Below are positions 38,595 through 47,037 of a DNA stretch of 64,000 nt, piece after piece. A program made the position numbers and the translations under genes. Position 1 is the first letter of the stretch. Every line of letters starts with the position of its first letter. Source of the DNA: Halorussus caseinilyticus (lineage in GTDB: Archaea > Halobacteriota > Halobacteria > Halobacteriales > Haladaptataceae); NCBI RefSeq assembly GCF_029338395.1, contig NZ_CP119813.1:1-64000 (forward strand), written 5' to 3'. The notes below the pieces were generated by a model. The model was not told the origin of the DNA. It saw only the letters and a program-made list of their open reading frames with translations, and ran no database searches.

Positions 38595-39041
38595 CTATTC
38601 GGGGAGGTCACGTCGTCCGGTCCGGTAGCACTTCCAGCACGGAAAATCGCTGGAGAGGTCCGCACAGTCACAGTCCGGTTCGTCTGTCTCTGCTTGTTCT
38701 TCGGAGTTCTCCTCGTGGTCGTGAGGGTGGTTCGGGGGCTGGACAGTCTCGCCACCGTCGGCGAGGAGTTGATGGTGGCGGACGGCGTCGAGAATGGGTT
38801 GACGGAGCGCGACCGCGACGCGGTGTTTACATGCCCCGCTGTATTTTGCGTCTGCAGGGCACGTACACGCGGTCGGCAGGTCGTCCTCGATGCGGACGGT
38901 GTACTCGTGATTCTCCGGGTCGGCGTAGCTCCCGTTCCGCACACAGATATCGTCATCTCGGAGTTCGAACTCGAAGGCTTCGTACTGGGCTCGTTTCCGG
39001 ACTCGATTCGTCGTCTTGAGTCTTGCAAGTGGTGTCGTCAT
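38595..39041 (-). CDS. SWIM zinc-finger protein
   Basis: 148 residues. The SWIM motif C-x-C-xn-C-x-H is seen in CTCPADAKYSGACKHRVAVAL near residue 60. SWIM fingers bind DNA or protein. A second cysteine group at the end (CDCADLSSDFPCWKCYRTG) could form another metal site. A leader hairpin stands 29 bases before its ATG. Small SWIM proteins of this size are frequent on haloarchaeal plasmids. Confidence 0.82.
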   Translation of the reverse strand: MTTPLARLKTTNRVRKRAQYEAFEFELRDDDICVRNGSYADPENHEYTVRIEDDLPTACTCPADAKYSGACKHRVAVALRQPILDAVRHHQLLADGGETVQPPNHPHDHEENSEEQAETDEPDCDCADLSSDFPCWKCYRTGRRDLPE

Positions 39042-39069
39042 TGTGGTCGTGAGGCACTGAGAAGTCGAG

Positions 39070-39091
39070 TGCCCCGTACCCTTCAGGGGCA
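39070..39091 (-). promoter_or_regulatory. 5' leader hairpin, SWIM gene
   Basis: TGCCCC (39070-39075) pairs with GGGGCA (39086-39091), followed on the plus strand by an A-run; 29 bases before the start at 39041. Confidence 0.65.
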
Positions 39092-39183
39092 GAAAAACTT
39101 ACCAACCGGCTCTAACTCGTCTATCGAAGCGGCTTGTCTACAGATGAACGAGGCGAGTGACTTGTGGCTTGATTGTGAGGGAT

Positions 39184-39618
39184 TTATTCCGGCTCGTAGG
39201 GGTTTGTGGCGGTATCGAGTCGGTAGACATCGTCAGCCGCATCGAAGTCATCATCGAATGCGTAGAGATACCCTAGCCCTTCTGTTTGCATGTAGGCGAC
39301 GATACACGCATCGACGAGCGAGAGCGTTCTGTGCTGTCTGAATAGTGCTTTTCCCGTCGCAAAGGCATCGGTAGTTAGCGACTCGACATGGAAGCGGGCA
39401 TTCTCTTCGATTCGGTCAAGAAGATCGACGGCCGCATCGTGTCCGGCGTGGGTGGTGAGCCCGTTCATCGTCTCTGCCAGAACGTAATCGAGAATGACTG
39501 CCTCCGGCAATGACCCGTCGTCAACGCCACGGAGGATGGGAAGCGCAGTATCGTGTGCGTTATCTCGTCGATAGGTCGCTGCGAAGAGGACCGACGTGTC
39601 GAGTAAGGCCCGAGGCAT
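39184..39618 (-). CDS. vapC: PIN-domain toxin VapC
   Basis: 144 residues with LLDTSVLFAATYRRD (first acidic residue), DYVLAETMNGL (Glu), TLSLVDACIVAYM and YAFDDDFDAADDVYRL (C-terminal acidic site), the complete PIN set. Begins immediately after the antitoxin stop (TAAATG). Expected to be an RNase held by the AbrB-type antitoxin. Confidence 0.88.
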   Translation of the reverse strand: MPRALLDTSVLFAATYRRDNAHDTALPILRGVDDGSLPEAVILDYVLAETMNGLTTHAGHDAAVDLLDRIEENARFHVESLTTDAFATGKALFRQHRTLSLVDACIVAYMQTEGLGYLYAFDDDFDAADDVYRLDTATNPYEPE

Positions 39619-39870
39619 TTATTCGATGTCGACGCCCCAGGCGTCGTGGTCGGTAGTTACGTCTGTTTCTGTGTCTCCATCGTAGCCCTCGAAGTCACTA
39701 AATGTGCCTGTCCGTTGCTGAATGACGTGGACGCGGATACTGCCATCTTTTTCGATGTGCCAGCGTAGCTGGTCACCGTCGTCAATTCCGAGTTCTCGCC
39801 GGATTCGGGCAGGGATGTTTGCTTGGTTGCCCGAGACCTTGCTCTCGGCGTCGATACGGTCACTACTCAT
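39619..39870 (-). CDS. vapB: AbrB-type antitoxin VapB
   Basis: 83 residues from ATG 39870. The swapped-hairpin AbrB fold is visible in ESKVSGNQANIPARIRRELG, then DGDQLRWHIEKDGSIRVHVI. The acidic tail (FEGYDGDTETDVTTDHDAWG) should bind the toxin. Probably represses its own promoter, which lies in the A/T-rich DNA upstream. Confidence 0.85.
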   Translation of the reverse strand: MSSDRIDAESKVSGNQANIPARIRRELGIDDGDQLRWHIEKDGSIRVHVIQQRTGTFSDFEGYDGDTETDVTTDHDAWGVDIE

Positions 39871-39982
39871 GGTCAGTAGAGGGAACTCTATCGTTAAAAA
39901 GGTAGTGTGGAGGCACACTATGGTCTGCTTGAGGCAGCAAGTATAGTAGGATTTTGATAACGAACACGTCTTCGTTAACCAT

Positions 39983-40441
39983 TTATACGTCTCCGCTTGC
40001 TAATCGGTCGATGAATTCACGCTGTTGGCGTTTCCGCTCGTCGACCGTTGATTCGTACTCTTTCTCGATTTGCTCGTAGTATGTCTCGACGGCCTGTTCG
40101 TCGCCAGTTAGCAGGAGACCGTCTTGGAGAGCGGCGTGTGCGACGGCAGTCGGGAGTTGCTCGATATCGCTTACGTCCACAAACTCCTCGGCATACTGCT
40201 GGAGGTCCGGATCGATTTGGTTTCGCAGTCGGAATCGTTCCCGAGCGTCCAACGTCTCCGGGAAACGGAGTGCGATGTCCACGTCTGAGTCTGGTCCAGC
40301 AGTTCCGCGTGCGTGCGAACCGAAGAGAATCGCAAAGACGACTCGCTGTTGGTCGAGATACGACCGCAGTCGGTCGAGCTTGACGCGTTCGACCGCGGAG
40401 TCGTCTGTATGCACCATACATACGTGTTCATCGTCCCGCAT
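39983..40441 (-). CDS. MNT-type nucleotidyltransferase paired with an RHH-like gene
   Basis: 152 residues from ATG 40441; MVHTDD at residue 12 is an alternative start. The signature is FAILFGSHARG followed by PDSDVDIALRFPE. MNT proteins of this kind normally precede a HEPN gene, but no HEPN follows. Instead a ribbon-helix-helix-like gene lies 19 bases upstream on the same strand. The C-terminal half is helical (EQAVETYYEQIEKEYESTVD). Confidence 0.8.
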   Translation of the reverse strand: MRDDEHVCMVHTDDSAVERVKLDRLRSYLDQQRVVFAILFGSHARGTAGPDSDVDIALRFPETLDARERFRLRNQIDPDLQQYAEEFVDVSDIEQLPTAVAHAALQDGLLLTGDEQAVETYYEQIEKEYESTVDERKRQQREFIDRLASGDV

Positions 40442-40460
40442 AATATAGTTGTGCTGCCGA

Positions 40461-40706
40461 TTAGTCGAAGCGCTTGCCGAGTTCACGGACCTCGGCAGTA
40501 TCCTCTTCCTCTGGTATCTTGATCGCGTCCCGCATCTCACCCACCTGCTCATTGTCGAAGACATCCTGAAGGTCACGGAGCGAACGGTTGTCGATGAGGC
40601 GCTCGATGGTATCACTAAACGACTCTCCCTCCTGTCTATTTGCTTTGATGCGCTCGTAGAGGTCGTCAGCAAGCTGAACGTGGCGCGACATCCTTGTCGA
40701 CGACAT
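40461..40706 (-). CDS. Small VapB-like antitoxin (ribbon-helix-helix type)
   Basis: 81 residues, or 76 from MSRHVQL. HVQLADDLYERIKANRQEG and ESFSDTIERLIDNRSLRDLQ match the RHH antitoxins that in haloarchaea usually precede a PIN toxin. Here the next gene is an MNT protein. The tail (IPEEEDTAEVRELGKRFD) is of the toxin-binding kind. Confidence 0.78.
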   Translation of the reverse strand: MSSTRMSRHVQLADDLYERIKANRQEGESFSDTIERLIDNRSLRDLQDVFDNEQVGEMRDAIKIPEEEDTAEVRELGKRFD

Positions 40707-40805
40707 TGCCGCCGAAGTTGAATCAGTTTTTGGGTCACCTACGAAATCCCTCCGCTGATACTCTCTGGGACCGGTTCAGTGACACGTTTCTTCCGGTAAG
40801 ACGCG

Positions 40806-41195
40806 TCACACCGTTCGATCCTCAATTGGCTCAAGAGTCCGAAGGTCTGCTCGCAGGACGTCGCCATGCCGGACGACGTATCGAACGGCAAGCACCGGGA
40901 ACCGACACTTGGTGAACCCGACTGTCTGAATATCGAGTTCGTCGCCCACCTCGACGTACGCTGCGAGTGCTCGAAGGAATTCGTGGGTCCGCTGTCCTGC
41001 TTCATAGTCGGGCAAGCCGTTTTCTCGACGTCCGTAGACCTCGAATGCGTCGTAGCCCCAAATCGAGAATCGGTCGTTGTCGTCAACCTCCCAGTCGAGC
41101 GTTCCGAAACAGTATGATTCGCAGAGTCCTTGAACTGCCTGTGCATCTGTGATAGTGACACCGTTCGACGTTGTTGCTGCTTGGAGTGTTGCCAT
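40806..41195 (-). CDS. Hypothetical plasmid protein with leader hairpin
   Basis: 129 residues, W/Y-rich in the first half (YCFGTLDWEVDDNDRFSIWG, then FEVYGRRENGLPDYEAG) and hydrophobic in the second (FLRALAAYVEVGDELDIQTV). No family recognised. It starts 24 bases after a leader hairpin, like other genes of this region. Confidence 0.7.
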   Translation of the reverse strand: MATLQAATTSNGVTITDAQAVQGLCESYCFGTLDWEVDDNDRFSIWGYDAFEVYGRRENGLPDYEAGQRTHEFLRALAAYVEVGDELDIQTVGFTKCRFPVLAVRYVVRHGDVLRADLRTLEPIEDRTV

Positions 41196-41218
41196 GTTTT
41201 TCGGGCAGGGAATGCTGT

Positions 41219-41237
41219 CCCCGCACCCTTTCGGGGG
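41219..41237 (-). promoter_or_regulatory. 5' leader hairpin, gene at 40.8-41.2 kb
   Basis: CCCCG (41219-41223) pairs with CGGGG within 41232-41237, followed on the plus strand by an A-run; 24 bases before the start at 41195. Confidence 0.55.
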
Positions 41238-41406
41238 TTGAAAAACACATCGTAATCGACGGTCTCAATCAGATTTACTTCTGCGCGACCTCGGCGAGTT
41301 TCAATGGTGAGTCTCTATTTCGGAGGACGAAACAGAGTATTCTCGTAGTGGAGGAACTCTTTGTCGGGTTTTCAAGTACGGGTGGTCCTACCATACTTGT
41401 AAATAG

Positions 41407-43119
41407 ATGGATGTCTCGTACCAGAACGCGAATGTCTACGCTGGCAATGAGTCGACCCTCTTGCGATTTCACACGAACGACGGGACGACTGCGTGCATCC
41501 TCATCGATGCCGGAGACGGCGTTGATTTAGACGCCCTCCTCGCTGACGACGAGTACCTCAACGCGATACTGCTCACACACGGCCATATCGACCACTATCG
41601 GACACTTGGCGATAACGTTCGCCACAACGCGCCAATTTATACGGCCCCCGCAACAGCGACGATTGTCGAGCGCGCACTCCCCGAAGCCCAGAAACACAAC
41701 GACCTCGGGACTGTCTCGGACGCACTCAACGCGCTCGAACCAATCGAGGACTGGACCGCTATCCTGCCGAACCTCGAAGTTCGTCCAATTCCTGTCGGGC
41801 ACACGCCCGGTGCTGTTGGATTCGTCATTCGGTTCCACGACGAGGCGAGCGCTAACTCGACATTCGACGACGAAATGCAGTATCTCCTCGCAACGGGTGG
41901 CTTCACGACTCGGCCCTGCGCGGGGTTTCCTGGACTGGAGACGGCCTTGCCGGTCGATATCGATGCCGTCCTGCTGAACGTTGCGACGACCGACGAGTCC
42001 ACGCCTCACCTCAACGATTCATTGCGAACGATTCTCGAACGCGGGTTCGCTGGATCGCCTGTCGTCGTCGCTACGAGCGCACTGACGGGCGTTCACTACG
42101 CGACGCTCCTCGGCCACTTAGTCAACGAACTTGACCGGACACTTCCGATTCGGCTCGTCGGTCAAACCGCGAAACTCTGGGACGACCTTGACTTCGATAC
42201 GCCGAACGTCGAATCACAGTGGGTTTTCTCTGAGCCGTCGGAGGTACTGGACTCGGGTGCAATCACGATTTGTGGTCCTGACGAGCCTGTCCGAGGCAAT
42301 GCCAAGCGATTGTTCGGGGCTATCGAGGACGACCCCTCTGCGGTGTTCGTCCAACTTACGACGGGCGGGGCTGAGCCTGCTTCTAGCGGGTCGTGTACGA
42401 CCCACGCATTCGAGGTCATCAACCATCCGACGCCCGAGACGCTTGACGAGACCGTCGCGGAGTTAGCGCCACAGCACGTCGTCATCAAGCATGCGACGGG
42501 TGGGGAGTTGAATCGGTTCCAGAAGCGCTACGACGAATGTTTCACGTGGGGCACCAACGACGACCACGAGCATACTCTCTACGAGGCGGGAGAATGGGTT
42601 GCTCCGGGCTGGCTCACAGACCGGGTCGTCCAAAAAATTCGGATGCAACAATGGCAGGCGCTCAGCGACAAACCCGTTGCCACCCGAGAGAGCTTTCCAA
42701 CTCCCGAGCGAACACCGGTCGATGTAGCGGCGGAAGGTGTGGCCGTTGACGAATTTCGAGACCAATTCTCTACTCAATCGATTGAGACTGACCACGATGG
42801 TCGAACTAGTGGCCCGTCTGCTTCGACTAAAAATCAAGAATTACACCCAGAAACGACTCAAGACGTACGCGACGACCCAGCGGCGGCGAGTTCGCCGGAC
42901 CCTGAGACGGACTCGTTCGAATCGACGGTGTTGACTCGGTTGGACGCTATCGAGTCGAAGCTCGACGCCAAGGTCGCGACTGAGACGGTGACGGCACAAG
43001 TATTGAGTGGGGATGGGCAGACGTTCCTGCAAGTCTTGGACGAAACTGACCTCCCACCGGGACAGATGGTCGAACTGCAAATTCGTGAAGCTACAAGCGA
43101 AGACGACTCTTCGTCGTGA
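41407..43119 (+). CDS. MBL-fold (beta-CASP-like) metallohydrolase, plasmid type
   Basis: 570 residues. The metallo-beta-lactamase motif is LLTHGHIDHYR (about residue 60), with other metal-site candidates PVGHTPGAVGF and LLATGGF. An insert follows (ATSALTGVHYATLLGHLVNE), as in beta-CASP nucleases, and HVVIKHATGGELNRFQKRY resembles a late histidine motif. The last 130 residues form an acidic linker and a predicted coiled coil (LTRLDAIESKLDAKVATETV). Known members process RNA or DNA, but this plasmid subfamily is not characterised to my knowledge. Intact gene. Confidence 0.72.
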   Translation: MDVSYQNANVYAGNESTLLRFHTNDGTTACILIDAGDGVDLDALLADDEYLNAILLTHGHIDHYRTLGDNVRHNAPIYTAPATATIVERALPEAQKHNDLGTVSDALNALEPIEDWTAILPNLEVRPIPVGHTPGAVGFVIRFHDEASANSTFDDEMQYLLATGGFTTRPCAGFPGLETALPVDIDAVLLNVATTDESTPHLNDSLRTILERGFAGSPVVVATSALTGVHYATLLGHLVNELDRTLPIRLVGQTAKLWDDLDFDTPNVESQWVFSEPSEVLDSGAITICGPDEPVRGNAKRLFGAIEDDPSAVFVQLTTGGAEPASSGSCTTHAFEVINHPTPETLDETVAELAPQHVVIKHATGGELNRFQKRYDECFTWGTNDDHEHTLYEAGEWVAPGWLTDRVVQKIRMQQWQALSDKPVATRESFPTPERTPVDVAAEGVAVDEFRDQFSTQSIETDHDGRTSGPSASTKNQELHPETTQDVRDDPAAASSPDPETDSFESTVLTRLDAIESKLDAKVATETVTAQVLSGDGQTFLQVLDETDLPPGQMVELQIREATSEDDSSS

Positions 43120-43212
43120 TTGTTGATCCCTGGGGCGAGACTATAGTCTTCACAAACAGTTTCGACAGCATCGGTAGCAACTCCTATCGCATTCAGACTA
43201 TCGTGTATTGGA

Positions 43213-43632
43213 TTACGTGCGTGAGGTCGCTATCTCGATTCGATTATCTCCGGTGATTCGGACGACAACGCTTTCTACGGGGTCAGAAGCTGTGTCGTCA
43301 ATGACTAGTGGAGCAGTTGTTACCTCTTCTTGTTTGTTGATTTTGACGTTTACGTTGAAGCTGGAACCCTCTTCAATACCAGTTAGCGCATACTGTGTTT
43401 CAATTTTACTTGGGTTCTCGGGTTGTTTCTGTGGGAGATTTGCAGTCTGTTTCCAAACCGTGTCGTCATTATTGGTTATACTAACCTGAACTGACTGGGT
43501 GGAGTTGGTCAGGTTTACTATTGTGACGGTGACACGACCTGTCTCAGGGGACGAAGCACAACCAGCCATTCCCATACTAAGTGCTGTCCCCATTGTACAG
43601 ACCAGCGATCGTCGGGAATACGAGGGTGGCAT
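43213..43632 (-). CDS. Tat lipoprotein, unknown function
   Basis: 139 residues from ATG 43632 (the frame extends to 43656). SYSRRSLVCTMGTALSMGMA followed by GCASS is a twin-arginine lipoprotein signal. The mature part is a small beta-domain (VTVTIVNLTNSTQSVQVSIT, then FNVNVKIN). It should sit on the outside of the membrane. It converges on the MBL gene with 93 bases between the stops. Confidence 0.75.
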   Translation of the reverse strand: MPPSYSRRSLVCTMGTALSMGMAGCASSPETGRVTVTIVNLTNSTQSVQVSITNNDDTVWKQTANLPQKQPENPSKIETQYALTGIEEGSSFNVNVKINKQEEVTTAPLVIDDTASDPVESVVVRITGDNRIEIATSRT

Positions 43633-43811
43633 AGAAAGATAATTCTTAGGTAGCAAGAAGCCTTTTTCTAATTCTTTTGTAGTCTCAATTGCAACTAATC
43701 ATATTATTTGCTTCTGATAGAAATAACAAATATATAACTATTACATATAGCTGATTATATAAATGTAGATTAGAAAACATTAAATATCTAATGTGAAAAT
43801 GGTTGGTTGCG

Positions 43812-45248
43812 ATGGAAGAAAACAAAAAACCAAAAGCTGGCACGTCACGACGAAGGGTCCTCCAAAGTACCGGAGCAATTGCCGGGCTTTCGGCATTGCC
43901 GAGTACTGTCCTTGGCAAAACGACCACGAAGAAGTTCACGGGGTACACCTACGACGCACGAAGCCACGAAGTCGTCGGTGGTGCATCGGCTACTATCAAG
44001 CAGTATGGTCCACAACTGAAGGGAACGCTTTCCATCGGCGACTACAAGATTCGTGTCGATTATGATCGACCGACGGAGGCAAGTGAAGAACAAAATGCGT
44101 TCGAATTCAAAGAGATTCGCGGAGGCAAATACCAAGCTGACGATGCACCGTTGCAGATTGATTTGTCGCTCCGTCACGGCACAATCTACGGGTTCCTCAC
44201 TCGACCGACACCTGTTCACGGGAAACTAGCATTTTCGCTACTTCCTTCGTGGAAAACACAGGCGGGAGAAGCCGACGGCAGTCATCTCCGTATCGATCGC
44301 GAGGCTCTCGAAAACAAACGTGGGATGAGTCACGGGATTCCGGTATACTCCGAGAATCTCACCGCAGATGAGGTTTCGGCCTACTCCCAAAAACCGTCGT
44401 CTCAGACAGTCTCGAGTGACACAATTACGACGCAATCCTCGATGGGCGATGTCGGAGCACTAAGTGAAGACGGCGTATCTGACACTACTGACTTCAACGA
44501 CTACTATAACACGCCAAGCGACTGCAATCATCGAGACGATCTCGTCCAAGACTATCAGTACCAGATGGTCGTTGAGGCCGACCACGACCCAGGAACAGAG
44601 TCGGGACAGGAATACAATCAAGTCGGCGACGCAGGCAACCGCTGGAACTTCCAGAGTTACTTCTCGAATGAACCGAAGAACGGCGCTGTTCCGTCCGATG
44701 GATACGCTATTGATCCCTGCCGCCCGAAGGCTACCGAGTTCCATGTTGATGCGACGTGGGACTCCGGCGAAGAAGTCTGGTTAGACCTCCCTGACCCGAC
44801 TGATAACGATCTCGAAGACGGGACAGAGACTAACATTGATGCTACGATTACGACTGGCATTGACCTCTCCCCGGTTCCATTCCTCAGTATGGGTGCATCT
44901 CTGTCCTACAAGGTTCAGCCAGAGACGTCGACGAGCCACATGAATAAGGGATACAACAACAACAGTACCGGGCAGTACTACTACTGGAACCTGGCGTACA
45001 GTCCCACGTACGACGATTTCAAGACCGATCCGAAATCGGACTCGTACGGGGTTTCGTTCCGCGTTAACCAAAGTAGTGCAAGTGACTACCATACTCTCCA
45101 CCTCGAAACGACCAATACCTTCGAGTATGATCGGTTCGTCTACCAAAACCTCTCTTCCTGTCCGACATCCCCCGGTCAGTACCTCAAGGAGGTCATAGTG
45201 AAGGAAACAAAGCCTGCCTCTGGATATCCGACATTCGAGGTTCTCTAA
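43812..45248 (+). CDS. Large Tat-exported protein, unknown function
   Basis: 478 residues from ATG 43812. KPKAGTSRRRVLQSTGAIAG is a Tat signal with Ala/Ser cleavage region (SALPSTVLGK) and no lipobox, so the product is released or held at the surface. The mature part has T/S/N-rich stretches, DDLVQDYQYQMVVEADHDPG, WNFQSYFSNEP, and a late segment TGIDLSPVPFLSMGASLSYK. No family named. The promoter region (43690-43800) is very A/T-rich. Confidence 0.75.
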   Translation: MEENKKPKAGTSRRRVLQSTGAIAGLSALPSTVLGKTTTKKFTGYTYDARSHEVVGGASATIKQYGPQLKGTLSIGDYKIRVDYDRPTEASEEQNAFEFKEIRGGKYQADDAPLQIDLSLRHGTIYGFLTRPTPVHGKLAFSLLPSWKTQAGEADGSHLRIDREALENKRGMSHGIPVYSENLTADEVSAYSQKPSSQTVSSDTITTQSSMGDVGALSEDGVSDTTDFNDYYNTPSDCNHRDDLVQDYQYQMVVEADHDPGTESGQEYNQVGDAGNRWNFQSYFSNEPKNGAVPSDGYAIDPCRPKATEFHVDATWDSGEEVWLDLPDPTDNDLEDGTETNIDATITTGIDLSPVPFLSMGASLSYKVQPETSTSHMNKGYNNNSTGQYYYWNLAYSPTYDDFKTDPKSDSYGVSFRVNQSSASDYHTLHLETTNTFEYDRFVYQNLSSCPTSPGQYLKEVIVKETKPASGYPTFEVL

Positions 45249-45396
45249 TCACCTCGTATCTTCTATTGCTACTAGTATCTCTCTCACATTTACAACTGCT
45301 GATTGAGTGATTAATTCCCTTCGTAGCAGGTCATGGGGACTTCTTGGAGTTGGACCCGAGGTAATCGGCCTATTTTTCCTATAGAATTGTGAGTCG

Positions 45397-45672
45397 CTAC
45401 TCGTCTTTTGTGGGTTGAATCTGGCGGGCCTCCTCGGCGAGATCACGAATGTACGCTCGAAGTACGTCCATATCTTCTCGAGCGTCGTCGAGCGTTTTCG
45501 CTTTGACCTTTGCCTTGATCTGGTCTTCATCCCGCGTACCAGTCCCTCGCTTGAGTTTCAGCGTGAGCGAGACACCGACATCGCTTCGCTCGACGTACTC
45601 TGTCAGTGACGATTCGTCATTGGTCGCTTTCGATTCGGTCGTTGCACGAGAAGACGAGTTGTGTTCTGACAT
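45397..45672 (-). CDS. DUF7389-like plasmid protein
   Basis: 91 residues. YVERSDVGVSLTLKLKRGTG, then KAKVKAKTLDDAREDMDVLR, a beta-hairpin plus helix with basic residues. This resembles a small family common on haloarchaeal plasmids, which I name with reserve. It follows the DUF6166-like gene with 23 bases between. No function is known. Confidence 0.65.
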   Translation of the reverse strand: MSEHNSSSRATTESKATNDESSLTEYVERSDVGVSLTLKLKRGTGTRDEDQIKAKVKAKTLDDAREDMDVLRAYIRDLAEEARQIQPTKDE

Positions 45673-45695
45673 AGTGTAGCTGTATTGCTTGGTGT

Positions 45696-46094
45696 TCAGT
45701 TGGACGGTGCGACCACGTCGTCGGACAGTTCACGGAGGGCGTTTTCGATGTCGGTGCCGGTGAGCCGCCAGTACCCTTCAGGATGAGAGCAGTCTAACTG
45801 GCTCACGACCCGGTTTTTGAACGCGGTGTAGTGGGCTAGTGCGATGTCCTCGTCGCCGGTATAGTCCAGCAGGAGCGCAAGCGCGAGTTGCGCCGGGCCA
45901 CTCCCACCGTATCCCCAACCGAAGCCCGATGGACTGTGGTTCGCCAGTTCGAGACTTAGCTCTGGCGTCACCTCTTGTCCGGGTTGTCTTTCCACAACAG
46001 CGCGTCCGCGCCGCCGGTAGCCGACGTAGACGATATCCTGTTTCTGGTTTGGCCGTGTCTGTTCGAGTGATTGGGAGTCGATTGTTCCACTCAT
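45696..46094 (-). CDS. DUF6166-like plasmid protein
   Basis: 132 residues from ATG 46094 (27 bases after a hairpin). DIVYVGYRRRGRAVVERQPG leads to GFGWGYGGSGPAQLALALLL, the recognisable core of DUF6166, then YTAFKNRVVSQLDCSHPEGY. Occurs on plasmids and in halovirus-like elements. Molecular role unknown. Confidence 0.72.
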   Translation of the reverse strand: MSGTIDSQSLEQTRPNQKQDIVYVGYRRRGRAVVERQPGQEVTPELSLELANHSPSGFGWGYGGSGPAQLALALLLDYTGDEDIALAHYTAFKNRVVSQLDCSHPEGYWRLTGTDIENALRELSDDVVAPSN

Positions 46095-46120
46095 GATTCG
46101 ATTCGAGGGACTACTTCGAG

Positions 46121-46142
46121 ACCCCCGCACCCCTCAGGGGGT
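46121..46142 (-). promoter_or_regulatory. 5' leader hairpin, DUF6166-like gene
   Basis: ACCCCC (46121-46126) pairs with GGGGGT (46137-46142), followed on the plus strand by an A-run. Bases 46144-46160 (ACTCACCGCGG) are repeated near 48.13 and 50.26 kb. Confidence 0.65.
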
Positions 46143-46176
46143 GAAAAACTCACCGCGGTCGCTTCTGGCCTGTAAT

Positions 46177-47037
46177 TCAGGGAAGTGAAATCTCCTCGGC
46201 TAGCGAGACGTCCGAGCCATCTCGCTCGACAACTCCCTTTTCAGCTAAATTGGTGACTGCCTTCCGGACAGTTTCTGGCCGGTCAATGGAGTCGTCGTTG
46301 TCTGTAACTTTACGGCACAGAATCTCAATTTCGAGAGAGCCAGTTTGGAGGTGCTCGATGACGGTACGCTCGGTGAAGGCACGGTCTGCGAGTGCTTCGA
46401 CTTGGTCGGTGAACTCCGAGGGAAGCCCATCGAATCGCGTGATTGTCTGCTCAAACGTCATGAGTGGATGAGAGTAGCTGTACAATTGGTGGGCCTCGAC
46501 GGTCCCTGTATTGACTGGGAGTTGTGCCTCAAGCTCTTCTCCGACGACACTAAACTGCAGGCCAGACCGCACAAGCGCGAGCATATCCTCCGGATCGTAT
46601 CCACGACCTGCAACGCCTTTCAGGAGGAACATATCTTCTTTCGAGAGCGTGAAGCCAGCAACTGATTCTCCCCCATATATTTGCTCTGCGCGTTCGCGCA
46701 TCTCCGTCGAGAGCCGAAGCTTCCCGACGATCTGCTCCTCGAACAAGTCCACCTGAACACCCGTCTCACCAGCCAACTCTAATGTCCGTCCAATATCCTC
46801 GAACTCTGCGGTCGGCTCATTCTCAACGACAAACCCCATATCGAGGAGAGCATCTCGAACGAGTTCGAATTCTGCGGAAACGCCGAGCACGAGGTCAATA
46901 TCTTTCGTCTGATCTTTCAATTGGTGTGCGGTCATCGCGCTTCCGCCGACGAGATAGACCTTGACGCTCTGGTCAAGCTGGTCATCCACGTCTTGGAGGA
47001 ATTCGGTGATTGCCTCACGGCCACTAAACGGACTCAT
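46177..47037 (-). CDS. AbiEii-like nucleotidyltransferase (toxin candidate)
   Basis: 286 residues. KVYLVGGSAMTAHQLKDQTK, then DIDLVLGVS, is the nucleotidyltransferase GGS and DxD signature, with VDLFEEQIVGKLRLS and FTLSKEDMFLLKGVAGR as in AbiEii-type proteins. The C-terminal part is a winged helix (ETVRKAVTNLAEKGVVERDG). Its ATG overlaps the stop of the upstream regulator by 4 bases (ATGA). Such pairs act as type IV toxin-antitoxin systems in phage defence. AbiE identity is inferred from layout. Confidence 0.75.
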   Translation of the reverse strand: MSPFSGREAITEFLQDVDDQLDQSVKVYLVGGSAMTAHQLKDQTKDIDLVLGVSAEFELVRDALLDMGFVVENEPTAEFEDIGRTLELAGETGVQVDLFEEQIVGKLRLSTEMRERAEQIYGGESVAGFTLSKEDMFLLKGVAGRGYDPEDMLALVRSGLQFSVVGEELEAQLPVNTGTVEAHQLYSYSHPLMTFEQTITRFDGLPSEFTDQVEALADRAFTERTVIEHLQTGSLEIEILCRKVTDNDDSIDRPETVRKAVTNLAEKGVVERDGSDVSLAEEISLP

